Source: Azolla caroliniana (taxonomy: Eukaryota; Polypodiophyta). From it: 64,000 bases of DNA. The stretch lies in NCBI GenBank assembly GCA_043228905.1, contig JBHGNT010000005.1:5766001-5830000 (forward strand). Direction: 5' to 3'. Shown one piece after another: positions 48,615 through 61,448 of the stretch. A program made the position numbers and the translations under genes. The notes below the pieces were generated by a model. That model saw nothing but the letters and a program-made list of their open reading frames with translations, did not search any database and was not told the DNA's origin. Every line of letters begins with the position of its first letter. The first letter of the stretch is position 1.

Positions 48615-51600
48615 GTCATTGTCGGTCATTATATCGGAAGCTCGAATAATGTGGTCATTATATGAGAAGCATCATAGATGGTCGGAGCTGCTCCATGACA
48701 ATGTCCAGTTAGCTCTACATGTAGGTAGGTGCTAGTAATGCCGGGTTGTTGGAAGTACCAAAACGTCAGGGATTCTCCACATGTGTGGAGGTGGTGTACC
48801 TAGAAGATCTTTCCTTCCTTCCAAAACATGCCATTAAAACATGTTACGGAAAGACACCCAGGATTTGCTTAAATGTATGTATGTATACACTAAATTAGCT
48901 TCACTCATGAACTCTGTCTATTCATCAAAGAACTATGGGATGTGTCACCTGGTCATGCCACATTTCAATCCTCCTCTAGGAAGGCCTTATATATAAAGGT
49001 AAAAAAAAGTCTTGGACAAGATTGTGGAACTATAGGCTGTAGATTGAGAAAAGAAAGTTTAAAAATGTAAGAGTGTAAAACAATCATTATTTCAAAGATG
49101 CTTGAAGCCTTTAGTGAATAATTATTACACGGCATATAGTTTGTGTCAAATCTTGATTCTTGATGAGAATGTTGGAATTCGAACCTTTATATAAATCGCT
49201 ATGTCATAAGCTCTACTTTGGGAAATATTTTTTTTGGATTATTTTGTTACTCCAAAAATGATCAATTTCTTTGGTGTGAATTCAGGCTCTTCCTTGATAC
49301 AAAGATTGCATTGCAATTTCAGGCCTTTCATAGCATCAAATTCGTTGATCCATGTAATATTATCAACTATTTCTTACTTTCTTTGTCTTCCCAAAATAGA
49401 TAGTTACTCCTGGTACTCAAGAGACCTAGTCATACCATGACTGGAATCCACATCTTTGACCAGATGATTAGGGAATATGCAAGCTCATTTGAGTTTTTAA
49501 GTTTTGACACTATACGATAATGTGGTTTCTAGGGTCCCCTCTTTTGGACAACATCAATATTTCTTGAACTTTCTTACACGATCTATGTTCTAGATCAAAA
49601 TTGCTCTCCTTTTTCTTAAGATTCGAGACATCCTATTGTTTTTGTGCAAAAATGCGTCAAGTTCGGGCATGTGTGGGTGGAAGAACTATGATTCTCGATA
49701 ATCCTAGTTGTCTTAAAGAATATGTTAGAGGTGTTAGGACTGAACACATGCAATGATGAACTTGATTCACAAGGTTTCAAACCTCTTACCTCTGTATTAG
49801 AAACAAGATGTTTTAACCAACTAAGTGACGAAGGATATTTAGAATAAAGTCGAGATAATCAAGATAAGATGAGAAGCATCAAAATGTTTCTATAATGAAT
49901 TGTATGGGTTGTTTGCAAAGTAGAAGTATGGTTTGTAGGCTAAGTAGAATTTTTGGTAGGATATTCGGTAGTATATTCTGGGTCCTCCCTCCTCACTTAA
50001 TAAGGTGCCCTTATATAGGGTTCCTTAATGCACCTTTAACTAACTAAATGAGGAAGCATATTTATAATAAGTTAAGAGAATCAAGATACTAAATGGGCTC
50101 TCATCTTCTCACTTAATGAGGTGCCCTTATATAGGGTTCCTCATGTACTTAAGGCTAATTTTGTACCATCGCTTGACGCACATGTTTTATTTAGCCTTCG
50201 CTCAATGACTTGGAACCAACTTATCATTATCTAAATGGTAAGTGATTTTTTTCTATGTTTACAATCTCTATCTTAGTGGTAATTACATTGTTGTGCATGC
50301 TAAAGATACAGTTCTCGTCTCATTCCATTAATGAAGTGACATCTTATATATATATAATGTTTGATTCAAAATATTATCCTCTCATGCACTCTTTTTGTAA
50401 TTGGGGAATGTATACTTAGTCTTGAGTTGATTGACATTTTCTTCCAAGGCCAATATGACAATTCCAATTTGTTAGATGTTTTTTTCGTCATCATTATAAT
50501 ACTATGCCAACAAGATAACTTGTTCATATCATATTCTTATAAACACTATTTTCAACTTGCAAAAAGGATATTTTATTACAATATTCAATTTCACAAGATA
50601 AAAAAAATCCTTATCATCTAGATTGACCATGTCGGCCTTGTCGGTCGGAACCGTCGACTCCTGTTCTTCCTCGCGCTCGCCTCTCCGTAGGCTCGTCCGA
50701 CTCGTCGGTAGGTCCTTGCCGCGATCCCTCCTGTGCACGTGCCCCCACGTTGGCTCTTCGTCTGGCCCCTTGCACGCTCTGCTCTCCGCCGTATGTCTGA
50801 TGTCCCCCGTTGGAGGAGCACCCACAGTGACCCGCTTGGCCTCAATCGTCTTGCGCGGTTGCAACCAGTCCGGAGCTTTTCTCACGCCGTCGTCCCCTCG
50901 CCCCCACCAACTTCTCATCTCGGGCTTGCCGCGACAGTCGTCGCTACCCCTCTTGCGCCGCCGAGATCTTTGAAGCGAGTGTGGAGGATCCTCCTCCAGC
51001 CCTTGATGTTGTCTCCGGTCGTCGCGTGTCCGTTACCGCGTTCCCTTGTTCGGCGTCGCCTGTGCTGAACGTTGTCCTGTAGTCACGTTTGATCCGGCCC
51101 GCAATGGCCACCTGCGTGACCCTTGTTCTGCCCCTAGGTGTGCCTTTCCGGCCCGACCCACCCCCATGCGTTAACTCCTTTCCGGCTCCTTCGGAAGTCG
51201 TAACCGGCCGGTAAGGGTTTCGCACTTAGACAGCTCATGTCTTGTCAGCTCTTATTGATGTTGGGCCCCGTTTCGTGCCGTCACTGTCCTTCTCTCTCGG
51301 TCTCACGTTGCCATGTTGGCTGAACAACTGGAGCCTCCCGATCGGTGTGAGGATCCCATAGGACCGGGTCTTCGTTTCTCCTTGCCGGAATTCGGGGTAT
51401 CTTTTGTTTGAGTCACTCCCGACTCTCCTCGTGTCTTCCGCATTGCCAGGTCCTGTTCCCTGCCGCCACCATCCTTCTCTCTCGGGCTTACGTTGCCATG
51501 TTGGCCGAACAGCTGGAGACTCCGGATCGGTATGAGGGCCCCATAGGACCGGGTCTTCCTTGTCCTACATTCACGTAACACCTTGGTTGGTCGGTGCCTC

Positions 51601-54600
51601 TACTATCGCCACCTTCGTCCCCTTGCCGCCACCTTCCATTACCCTCGGTCTCACGTTGCCACGTCGGCTGAACAGCCGGAGTCTTCGGACAGGTGTGAAG
51701 GATCCTTCTTGGGCCTCCGTCTTGTTGGGTCACCGACTCGTGTACCAAGCGCGTCCAAACTTTGTCTTATCGGCCCTGCCGATCGGGCCCGTGTCCGGTT
51801 CGTGACCGCCTTGCCGGCCTCATACCTCCTTTCGCTCTGTTTTCCGTCATCCGATCACGTTCTCCTGCCGCCATCGTCCTTTCCTATAGGACTCACGTTG
51901 GCACTCGGGCCGACTGCCGGATCGGTGTGAGGATCTTCGTGGGACTTCCCCCTTTGGCGTCTTGGTTTCCCGCCTTGCCGCCGCCACTGTTCCTTACTCT
52001 AGTGTCTAGAAATGGTGTGTGTAAGGTCGCGGCTGCACAACTTGCCGTAGCCCCGACCTCCATGTTGGCCTCTTCTGCTAGTCATGTTCACCTACCACCA
52101 CCGATCTCTCCTATAGGACCGATTTCGTAATGTCTTCTTGCCACCGACCCTTTTACTGGTGTCGGTGGATAGCATCTGCTCTGTGATCAACCAAGCCCCT
52201 CCTGGGCTTGATTCTCCAATGTTCAGAGTTTCGGCTCCGATGCCGATCCTGCCGGATTCGTTCTGAACCCTTGATCACCTTCTTCCCGATTCCCGAACTT
52301 CGCCCGGTCGGTCTTTCTCCCCATGTAAAATAGGGTGGCTCGTTCCACACCCTCTTCGGTATCGGCACCTTCATGCCGATTCTGGCCCCAGTCGAACAAT
52401 CCACGACCGGATCGCGCTCCAACCGAATCGGAATGCCGCGCGGTTCGGTCCTCGGTCAGGTCGTTTCTTGGTCTCTTCGTACCTTTTCGCGGGCCATTTC
52501 CCATCCATCTTCGCTAGCATCGTGCCAGGACTCCTCGATACTGTCATCCATCTCCTCGATCTCACATGGGCGTAAGGGCCCGAATGTCGAGTTCTCCGGA
52601 ATCGGTTCCGAGGGCTCTTGTCCGCTCCTTCCTCGTATCGTCTCGTCGATGATTCTCAGTCTCTCGCTGCTACCGCCTTCCTCCTCTTGGGACTCACGTG
52701 GGCACTCGGGCCCGACTGCCATCGTCTTGGGAGCAAGTGTGAAGATGCGTAGAATCGCCCGTCCTATTTACGCCCTTGTTCGTAGCCATCGGCTCCTCGT
52801 GGTCGGTGGTCATCCCTTTACCGATCACGCAAGCCCTGCCTGGGCTTGCCTCTCCAATGTTCGGAGTTTCGGGCTGACGTGCCCAAAACCGTCGGTCCCA
52901 ACGTTCTGATTCTGTGATCGGTATCTCAGCCTTGTCCTTGTTCGTTCTATTTTCGCAAGCCGAGAGGGCGTTTTGTTCCGCTCCCTCTCCCGTGGTATCG
53001 TCGTATCGATCTTCTGCCATTGCACGAGGCAAGCTCGTCTCCTCGACGTCGGCTCGTGGCCTCGGTCTTTCCTCTTCCTCGAGCATTGCCTTGAGAGCTG
53101 CGTATGCCTCTACAATCCTGGCCCCGAAGTCGAGCCTTGCCGATTCTCTTTGCCGTTCGACCTCTTCCCGTTGTGATGGCGTGCCGTCGCGCGCCTTCCT
53201 CCTAGCCTTCTCAGCTCGCCCATCATCTAGCCGTTGGCATACCCTTTTGACCTTCGACCAGTCCTCGGTAAGGCCATTCGCTCCGTCCTCGTCTTTGAGC
53301 TCAATCCCGATGGCCTCCCGTTCCGCTCGGTCGATTGACTTAACGAACAATAGGACTTTGTCCGCCCCCACCGAACCTTGTTCCCGTTCTGGGAGCCGAG
53401 CAAGCCGTCGCTCGAACTCTCGGAACGCCTTTGTTGCGCCCCGGTGGGTCTTCGCCGACACAACCCACTGGTCGAAGCCGCGTCGTCCCCGGCTCTTCCG
53501 TCGTCCTCCATATGCCTGCATGAGCGCCTCTTCAAAGGCCTCCCACGAACTATGAGCTTCTCGAAGCTCCTTCACTTCCGCGTGCATACGGACGGCGACA
53601 ACCCGACAGAAGAACTCCAGACTCAACGCCTCGTCTACGCCTCGCTCCATTTCCGCGTTGTAGGCTTCCAAGTAGAATGGGACCTTTGTCCCCGTTGAAA
53701 CGGCCTACTCTTTCGACCACGCATTCGACAACTTGTTGCGCCGTCTCTCTTCTTGTTGTTGCTCGTCCAAACTCCCTCACCGCTTTGACAAAAAGTTGTG
53801 CGAAGTCATTTTCTTCCAACTCCATTCTCCCTTGCCGCCCTTCACGTCAGGTTCACCAAATATGTCACGTTGTTATGCACGTGCGAAAGGCGGGAGCACG
53901 GGGGCCTCGGACGAGGGAAGAAGGGATGCCAAGAAACCGACCTCAGACACGTGCCAGGGGGCAACCGAACACAAGAGAGGGAGAAAAGAGAGGGAGAGCA
54001 TGCGCGCGACACCGACTCTTATGTACAACAAAACAAAGGAGGGGGCTATGCACCCAGCACCAACAGAGACACCATTATGCACAAACAGATATGACCATGT
54101 ATATTACAAGGGAAAGAATACAACCCCGGCTTCGAGCCAAATCAAGGTAAGTTACAGCAGCAGTTTGTTGCCAAGCCGCCGATCGGGGAGCTCACGGGCT
54201 TGTCACGCCGAGCGGGGTCTTGGACAGGAGACCGAACAGAAGCAAAACCCTAAACAAACACGAACTCTCAACCCTCACGACGAGGAAGAAGAAGAAGAGA
54301 ACTACCAAGTTAAAACCGCATAACCCTAATCTAATGGTATACCCTCTAACACAAAATGGGCAACCCTTTACAAAAGGGCACTCCCTTCCTTTTATAGAAC
54401 AAGGAGAGGGATGGGTAACAATGTGGGATAAATCCCTTATTATATGGGATCCTCTCTCCCGAATTAACTATTGTCCGGCCCATAATGGCGCCCCTATTCT
54501 TTACACAATTTGTACAAGAGTGGGTACACATGGTGCACCTTGTCGATTCCTCCAATATCTCCTGGTTTCTCACCGTAGCCCAAAATCTTCACGACACCGT

Positions 54601-57600
54601 CTGTAGCATGCTCGCACCAGCGTCTTCACAATCGGCTCGTGCCCGCGCTCGACCTTCCTGTTGGCTTCCAGATTGTACGTTGTGCTGAGTGAAATCTTGA
54701 CCCCTAGCCTGTCGAACAACTTCTCAGCTTCTAGCGCTTCCAGCTCCCCTTGGTCGGCCACAATCTTACCCACACACCCGTACCAGCAAATCACATATTC
54801 GATCAGGAACCGGCATACGGTTGCGGTCTTCTTGTTCGCTATGGCTCGACCTTCCTCCTGGTTCGTCAGTTCTTCTCTCGCGAGCACCAGGTACTGCATT
54901 TGTCCCACCCCATCAGCATCGTCACTAAATCGACCATCCACTTGAAGTGAATGGTTGGCAGTTAGGTCGGGTGCAGCTTGTCGCGGTGTCGAATACTGGA
55001 ATGCATCCGACAGCTTTCGCATGTCGTCCGGAAATGATGCGCGTCGCGATACATCCCTAGCCATCAATGCTTCTCCTTCAATTTCTTGAATGTGGCCCAT
55101 GTTCCTTGGTCTCCAAACCATGGGCTTTCGTGAAATTCCGATAGGAGCACCGCTTGCTCCTCTTTCTTGAAGGATGTTGCGGTATTCCTTGTGGATGTGT
55201 TGAAACAGGGCAGGACCATGGCATCTTGGGCCAAAGAACCGGTAGGAGTAGGAAGGTCTTTTGGATATATTCACCGGATCGGTTGACGGTCACATACCCG
55301 GTTTGGATCGGTTCCTGGAAGCCGGATAGTGAGTGCGCAGGATCAGAGATATGTTCCGTTCCGAACCGGTCGTTGGATAACGAGCAACAAGCACGCGGGC
55401 TTGGGACTTGGGTAAACACGAGCTAATGGACGGAGGTGCGTACGCAACACATAGAGAGCAATCGGATACAATGAAACGAAATAGATTATGCAAAGAGTAC
55501 AACCGGACCTTGGCTGGTCACAAAGCCACGCTGTCGCAGAAATCCACGCGTACGTGTCGGATCAAGCGGGACCACCAGGGTCACGAATCAGGGAGAGATG
55601 GATACCAGAAGGCCGTTTTCTCAGGGGCTTGTTACACCGGCTGTGGCACCCATCAGGACGATCCCGGATGCGAGCCGAAAGCAACCGAACCAGACATATC
55701 CGAAAGAGTAGAAATCACGTGGCCCGACCAGGACCCAGTATATACAAGACAACAAGTCTCCGGACTGAAAGGGGAGACACGCCACGACTCAGAACGACTC
55801 AATGCACACACACACACATCACAAGCGCGTCCGGACAGAACGAAAACCCAAAGACACCGACACAGACATATGCACACTGAAGTTTTCTCATATGTATTTA
55901 CAAGGGACACAAGTTACAATGCCGGTTTCAAGCCAGTTCAATACCAAACAAATACAACGACCATCCACAGGCAAGCTCCAGTGGGGCAGTAGTTGGGCTT
56001 GCCTACGCGACTGGAAGCCTAGCACTGAGAACAGGTCTTCTTACGGAAGCACAACAGTTGTCTACCGCCAAATAGCCAGTCAGTGAGCACTCGGGCTTGT
56101 CTACACGAGTGGGGGCTTGCACAGGAGATAGAGCTAAGAACGGAAACCCTCATAGCACAGGAACTCAGAACCACGCAACCCTAACAAAACCCTAGTATAC
56201 GAAACTAACAAGACTTCACTCAAAAAGAGAAAACCCAACCCACATGACGAAGAAGAGGAAGACCTAAATGACACCCTAAAAGAAAGTAAGAAGAAGAGAA
56301 AGACTACCATACCTTAGATCTAACAATATATACCCTCCTAACTCAAAATGGGCAACCCCTTCACAAGAGACCCCTCCCTCCTTTTATAGTCCAAGGAGGG
56401 AAGGACATTACAATGTGGGATAAATATCCCCTATTATATTATTTACATTTCCTAATGTACATGTGCACATGTTGCACATCGACGACTTTGCCCATTCCAT
56501 CCGGTTTTCTCACTATAGTCGGAAATCTTCACGACAACGCGCTCTTGAAACACACGCACACACCGAAACTCAAGATACTAAACCTTTGGTCGGAAGCTCA
56601 CGGGCTTCCTGCGCAAGCAGAGGCTTCACCTTCTTCTTGGAGTCAGTACAGAGCACAAGACAGAGAGAGAGGAGAGAGAGCTCAGCACTCAAACCGACAT
56701 CTCTTCGTCCTCCTCCCCGTTGAACCCAAAAACAGTCTCAAACCTCCCCTTTTGTAGAACAAGGGGGAGGTTGTTACATCACCCATAAAGACACTCGCTT
56801 CCGGGTAGAGATTTCCCTCGATTCCCTCCATCAGATATTATTATTATTATCTATGTGTGTGGCCTTAAAGTACCTATCGAACCATTCCTACCTAGTATTC
56901 CTCAATACTTAACTAATACCAACTTATTTACACATGATTGTACAAAAGACATTTCGTGTGCATCAATGCACCTCCCCGTTCACGCTCATCCGGCCCCTCT
57001 CCTCCTTGTAGCCGGAATTTCCCACGACAATGCGTGGATGATTATTGATTATTATAATCTAATGTATAAAGAGTACACTCATAAATGTTAAGAAGGGATA
57101 AAGTTGTAACGTGGAAAGGTATATGTGATGTATTCTAGTGAATTTGTAGTAATAGAGTAATGAATTTTGGTGAGTGGCTAAATGCATCTACATAGCAGTT
57201 TTCTTATTAGGTTAGATAAGCCAACAAACATATTTGGCTTCTATAGTTACCCTCCTCTCATATTTGAAATCATTTGATCCTACCACATGAACCCTTGTCA
57301 TCACTTATCAGTGGGGTATCCATTCCTTCTCTTTGATTTCATCAATGTTATCATGATTTCTACTCTATGTGACAAGTGCAAATTACCCCCTAAATGTGGG
57401 CCATGAGAGATTCATGCATTTATAATTAGGAAATGTAGATGGGCTAGCAATAGGAACCGTAGAAAGTAATATCATGTCATTTCATCACTCCAGCATTGAG
57501 TTGTATTTGTATCTACTTGGTAGAGAATCACATACAGAAATGCGGTGTTAATTCTTCACTACACCATGTAGTTGTATTTGTATCTACTTGTTAGGAACGC

Positions 57601-60600
57601 ATGAGCACCTCTTGTATCAAAACTTTTACAATCACGCATCAGCACTTCGCCAATATGATATTAATATGTTTGCATTTTATTCTTAGCTATGTTGAATGCT
57701 CAAACCATTGCATCAAAACTATTAGCATAGAATGGGTGAACTCCAAATACCCTATTTGCAATTGTCAAGGACACGATTGATTGTGTCCTAACAAATTCAA
57801 ACATACTATAAAAAAGTGAGATGCTTGAAAATTTCAGGATCAAATTTATATATGGAATGAAACTAAAATAATAAAAAACTAGAGAATTACTTGGCCTCAT
57901 AAAGGATGGTGGAAATTGAGAAAGTTGATGTTTTTGGAACAAGGATAAAGCATCTTTAAGGCTAGATGCAAGAAGATGTAAAGCTAAGATCGTGGCCAAA
58001 ATGGTTGCAAAATGTGATGGCTTCGTCATAGCATTGACCATTGAGCTAAGTCATTCTCGAATTTCATTTCAGGAGTTAAGTTTGTTACTTCAAGAGGAAT
58101 AGTTGCTAGATGGCGTAGGGAGAAACGTAAAGGTTTTAGGGGAAGATGCACAAATGTGGTAAAGAGGCACATATGGCTTAAGATTTCAACAAGGCATCTC
58201 CACACTAGGTCCATGATGAGAGAGTGAAGTTGTGGTTAATGTGGGAGGAAATGAATATTGTTGGGTTTCTAGGTAGAAATAAGCAACAAGACAACTATAG
58301 TATGGGTTCGCAAAACCAAAATATTCAACAAAATTATTGAAACTTCCAAACCTGGAAACCATACAAGTCGAATCCGTTTAAGAAAATCCATAAACCTAAA
58401 TTGTTTGAAACCAATTATCATTTAAATTGGTAACCTTCGTGCATATTAAACCGTTAATGAGATTCTCAAATATAACCAATTAACCTATTTAGCTAATAAT
58501 TTGTAGCAAACATAAAATAGAAATGATCAATTTTAAAACATGGATATAGAATTTGTAGCAAACCTTCAATAAAAATGATCAATTTTCATATTTAAAACAT
58601 GATCAATGATCAATTTTAAATATGAGACGTAAGTTGACAAAGTTAATAAACCATGAGTAGTTCTAGCTCATCAAGTAGGAGTAATTACTTGTGATCTTGT
58701 TTCTTGTAACATATATTCACTTAATCAATAACACATCCAAATGGATTTCAGTCTTGTTTTCAAAGGTCAATGTGGCCTATGGGATCAAATGTGACACTTT
58801 CATGTAATAATGTGGAGTTGGGTAGTGATGCCAAATGTTTGAAATTTAACTAATGAACTTTGTAAATGAGGTAATGCACATTGTGAGTATATGAGAATTG
58901 TGTGTTAGAATAGGGTTGGATTAAAATTTTGAGGAAAGCAAACTTAAATGTGACCAAAGGTGGAGTACAATAATGATGTTTATCATGTATGGTATGTATG
59001 GTATGGGTACCTTACGTAAAGAGTTCCATCAAAGCTAAGGGTGCCATATATACCTAAGGAAAATAGAGTCTTGAGACATTGAAATAAGACAATATTTGAC
59101 ATGGCTCGATGTACATTTGATTTTTTCTTGGCCAAATTGGCGAATATTGGGGTCTACTTACTCAAATGAAGTCTCACATTGGTCATCGACAAGATGATTT
59201 CACTGGAGGCATCAAGTAAGAAACCTTATCCGTGCCTCTAGGTGCGCTTGTTTGCATATGTTATTTGTATAATATCAAACAAATTTGGATGACAAGAGTA
59301 GTTGATGCATCTTTGTTGAATATGGTCATGTCTTAATTATTACATTGTTAAGATCCTCTTGGTACAAAGAATATACTCAATTGAGATGTGGAATTTGATG
59401 TTCCAAATACCTCCGATGGGAGATAGGTATATAAATAGATTGTATTATCATTTTCAAGGCCAAGTATGATGTATGGGACTAGATTTGGCACTTCCCTATA
59501 GTTAGAGACCACATCTATGACTATGAGAGAACTATATGTTGCAATAAGATTGGATTGATAACTTATTAATACAATCTCTCGTTAGGTACAATATATAGCT
59601 TATTGATAGGGTTTATAATTGTGTTAATGACATATCTAACACATGTATCATATATATTTAACATATCGATATGGGTTAAATAAATTATACTCTTTTTATT
59701 TGTTAAATACTTCAAAAATACCTAAAGTATGCACTAGTTGTATGTTGAACACAATCTCCCATTTTTCTAAAAGAATGTCACAAACTTAAATAATTGCAAT
59801 CATAATTGCCCAACCTTTTTAAACAATAGATCATATTATATTTCTTGAAGTTTATTTAATGCATAAATGCATCACTTTAGGAAAAACATTTAAGATTTAT
59901 GATGAAACATACAAAAAATCAAGAAAACAAACAATTAGATTGAATTCACTCTTGGTAGCAATGAACAAGTCAATTAGTGTGGAAATCTCAAAACAAAACA
60001 ATTTAACAAGAAAAAGTTAAATTCACACTGAATCCTAGAAACCATTCAAGAAATCCTCAAACTCTAAACAATTTAAACCTTCCAAACAAACCACTTATAA
60101 GAGCTTCAAATAAAATTGTTTAAAACCAAATCATTTTACTTGTTCTGCAAACAACTTGGAGCAAACATAAAGTTGAAATAATCAAAGGTAGTGAAAATAA
60201 AATATATGAACCATGAGTCATCAAAGGTAATAAACGACTTGGAGCAAACATAAAGTTGAAATAATCAAAGGTAGTGAAAATAAAATATATGAACCATGAG
60301 TCATCAAAGGTAATAAACGATCAGTACATTAAATATTTTATGTCATTGTATAAAAATAGTCTCAACTAAAATTGTTTCAATTAGATTGAATCTATATGCC
60401 CCAAATTGCAATGTAAGTATATGAGAAAGCTCATGGTTCTATAAGTGAAAATAATTAGTGTAATGTAATGATTAATATTAAAACAAATTTTTGTTTAATT
60501 GCAGGGAGGCAATCGAGGAGTTTAGCAATGAAGTCATACATGTGTGGAGGAGGCTGATGAGAGCATTAGGGGAGAGTCTTGGAATATCAAGTTTAGAGCA

Positions 60601-61448
60601 AACATTTGGCGAGTTGGATATGGGTTTGGCAATGAACTATTACCCAGTTTGTCCTCAACCAGATCTAACTTTGGGTTTATCATCACATTCAGATGTAGGC
60701 GGCATCACTGTCCTCCTACAAGATGAGCATGTTTCTGGCCTTCAAGTGAAGACACCTATGGACACATGGATGACAGTCCAACCAATAAAAAATGCTCTTC
60801 TTATTAACCTTGGTGATCAACTTGAGGTACATTAAGCACTTAAGTATCTAAAACCTAAATTGAATCACTATATTATAGGAAGTGGTAGGAGAAATTTTTA
60901 TATACATAGAAATATAAATAACAAGTTGAAATACTACAAATATAACTTACTAGATTAAAAGTAGAGTCTATTTTATTGAATAAACATATTTTGGCATAAA
61001 TTTTTTGAGCATTTTGGTGTCTTCCAAAGGTTATAATTGAGATTAACTTATTTGAATAAATATAAAAATAACAAATTCAATTAACACAAATATAACTCAA
61101 TAAAGTAAAAGTAGTTTATTTTATCAAATAAACATATGTTGGCATCATGTTTTGGGCATTACAATGAAGTATACTCACACTAATGCATGTTTATTACTTA
61201 TGTAGATCCTCACAAATGGGTTATATAAAAGTGTCGAGCATCGAGTGCTTGTAAATAGTGTTTCTCCTAGATTATCATTGGGATGTTTCATGAATCCGAG
61301 TAATGATGTAGTGGTGGCACCTTTGCAAGAACTTGTAGGGGATGAAAACCCTCCAAACTATGAACCCATGACATTTAAGCAATACAGGTCCATGATCAGG
61401 AGAACCGGAGTAAATGGAAAATCTTACATCAAATCAAGAGCTGCATAG
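47667..61448 (+). CDS. 2-oxoglutarate/Fe(II)-dependent dioxygenase (JOX/ANS-like), three exons, 12.3-kb first intron
   Basis: A soluble plant DOXC-type oxygenase using 2-oxoglutarate and O2; the substrate is not determinable here. Exons 47667-48205, 60505-60826 and 61206-61448 join in phase (Arg180 is split by intron 1) and give 367 residues, normal for the family. The DIOX_N part includes SACSAWGAFQLVNHGIP-like sequence (GAFQLVNHGI), YEGYGS and DWRDYLYL. The catalytic core has NYYPVCPQPD, iron ligands His241 and Asp243 (SSHSDVGG) and His299 (SVEHRV), and the 2OG-binding Arg309-x-Ser311. All are intact. The overall pattern resembles jasmonate-induced oxygenases and ANS relatives. Residues 36-50 hold Pro and Glu runs from GC-rich trinucleotide tracts. 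Intron 1 (48206-60504) carries a retrotransposon nest. The start is the only in-frame ATG before YVQDLAESC. Confidence 0.93.
48285..48500 (+). repeat. Dispersed repeat, copy 2 (dioxygenase intron 1)
   Basis: Direct, diverged counterpart of 44855-45080, sharing several 10-15 bp blocks in order. Confidence 0.6.
48557..48612 (+). repeat. (GA)n microsatellite in dioxygenase intron 1
   Basis: A 56-bp uninterrupted AG array preceded by a (GT)n run. Confidence 0.98.
49815..50160 (+). repeat. Diverged tandem duplication in dioxygenase intron 1
   Basis: AACTAA(G/A)TGA.GAAG.ATATTTA near 49818 recurs near 50040. CACTTAAT(A/G)AGGTGCCC followed by TTATATAGGGTTCCT recurs at about 49994 and 50109. The segment just left (49760-49835) also resembles a decayed tRNA-derived SINE on the - strand. 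Confidence 0.65.
52694..53825 (-). pseudogene. gag of element F, frameshifted
   Basis: ATG 53825 starts MELEENDFAQLF and RETAQQVVECVVERVGRFNG, parallel to element D residues 1-45. A frameshift near 53600-53670 leads to SLEFFCRVVAVRMHAEVKEL and a longer Gag region, ATKAFREFERRLARLPERE, KVLLFVKSID and LTEDWSKVKRVCQRLDD, which element D lacks. So F retains more of the ancestral Gag. Leftward (50627-52693) only broken, Arg/Pro/Glu-rich frames remain. Confidence 0.8.
53863..54596 (-). repeat. LTR of element F
   Basis: The - strand runs TGTCGTGAAGATTTTGG to ACGTGACA, with TATAAAAGGAAGGGAG as a TATA box like that of element D. It shares the first 14 bases with D's LTR. Confidence 0.85.
54597..55300 (-). 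pseudogene. Element G: B-family integrase relic
   Basis: The - strand contains CRFLIEYVICWYGCVGKIVA, KLFDRLGVKISLSTTYN, EANRKVERGHEPIVKTLVRA and, upstream in shifted frames, a CESC zinc-binding part and HFKWMVDLVTM. It is strongly similar to element B's integrase. Element F is inserted right after LVRAC. Frameshifts and stops make it inactive. Confidence 0.85.
55532..56536 (-). mobile_element. Element H: 1005-bp solo LTR with TSD ACGC
   Basis: The - strand runs TGTCGTGAAGATTTCCG to TTTCTGCGACA. The exact 4-bp duplication ACGC lies at 55528-55531 and 56537-56540. TATAAAAGGAGGGAGG is the TATA box. The first 13 bases match the LTRs of elements D and F, and the CACATTGTAAT and TGTGCAACATGTGCACATG blocks match D. 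No internal sequence remains. Confidence 0.88.
56541..57028 (-). repeat. Probable older LTR split by solo LTR H
   Basis: On the - strand this begins TGTCGTGGGAAATTCCGG at 57028 and contains GGGGAGGTTTGAGACTG. The piece left of H (about 55345-55527) continues it with an LTR-like GGTTGTACTCTTTGC segment. It is likely the 5' LTR of the element that supplied integrase relic G. The inner boundary is uncertain. Confidence 0.5.
57029..60504 (+). other. Right part of dioxygenase intron 1, no gene seen
   Basis: AT-rich intron sequence with no recognisable coding content on either strand. It ends in a normal acceptor (TTTGTTTAATTGCAG). Confidence 0.65.
60154..60319 (+). repeat. 83-bp tandem duplication near the intron 1 acceptor
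   Basis: ACTTGGAGCAAACATAAAG starts two almost identical 83-bp copies at 60154 and 60237, a recent duplication about 190 bp from the splice acceptor. Confidence 0.93.

Larger units (their letters stand above)
50627..54596 (-). mobile_element. Element F: truncated relative of element D
   Basis: On the - strand: a 734-bp LTR (53863-54596), a PBS-like TTTGGTGAACCTGACGTG, the gag start, then GC-rich sequence to 50627, where AT-rich intron begins abruptly with no second LTR. Its leader (GTGAAGGGCGGCAAGGGAG) and gag head match element D. The right flank is CCGT. The 3' LTR and everything to its left were lost, apparently with part of the host integrase relic. Confidence 0.85.

Noticed and set aside
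20707-57028. GC-rich blocks as bacterial or fungal contamination
   Set aside because: They are bounded by target-site duplications inside plant retroelements or a plant intron and carry plant-type LTR signals.
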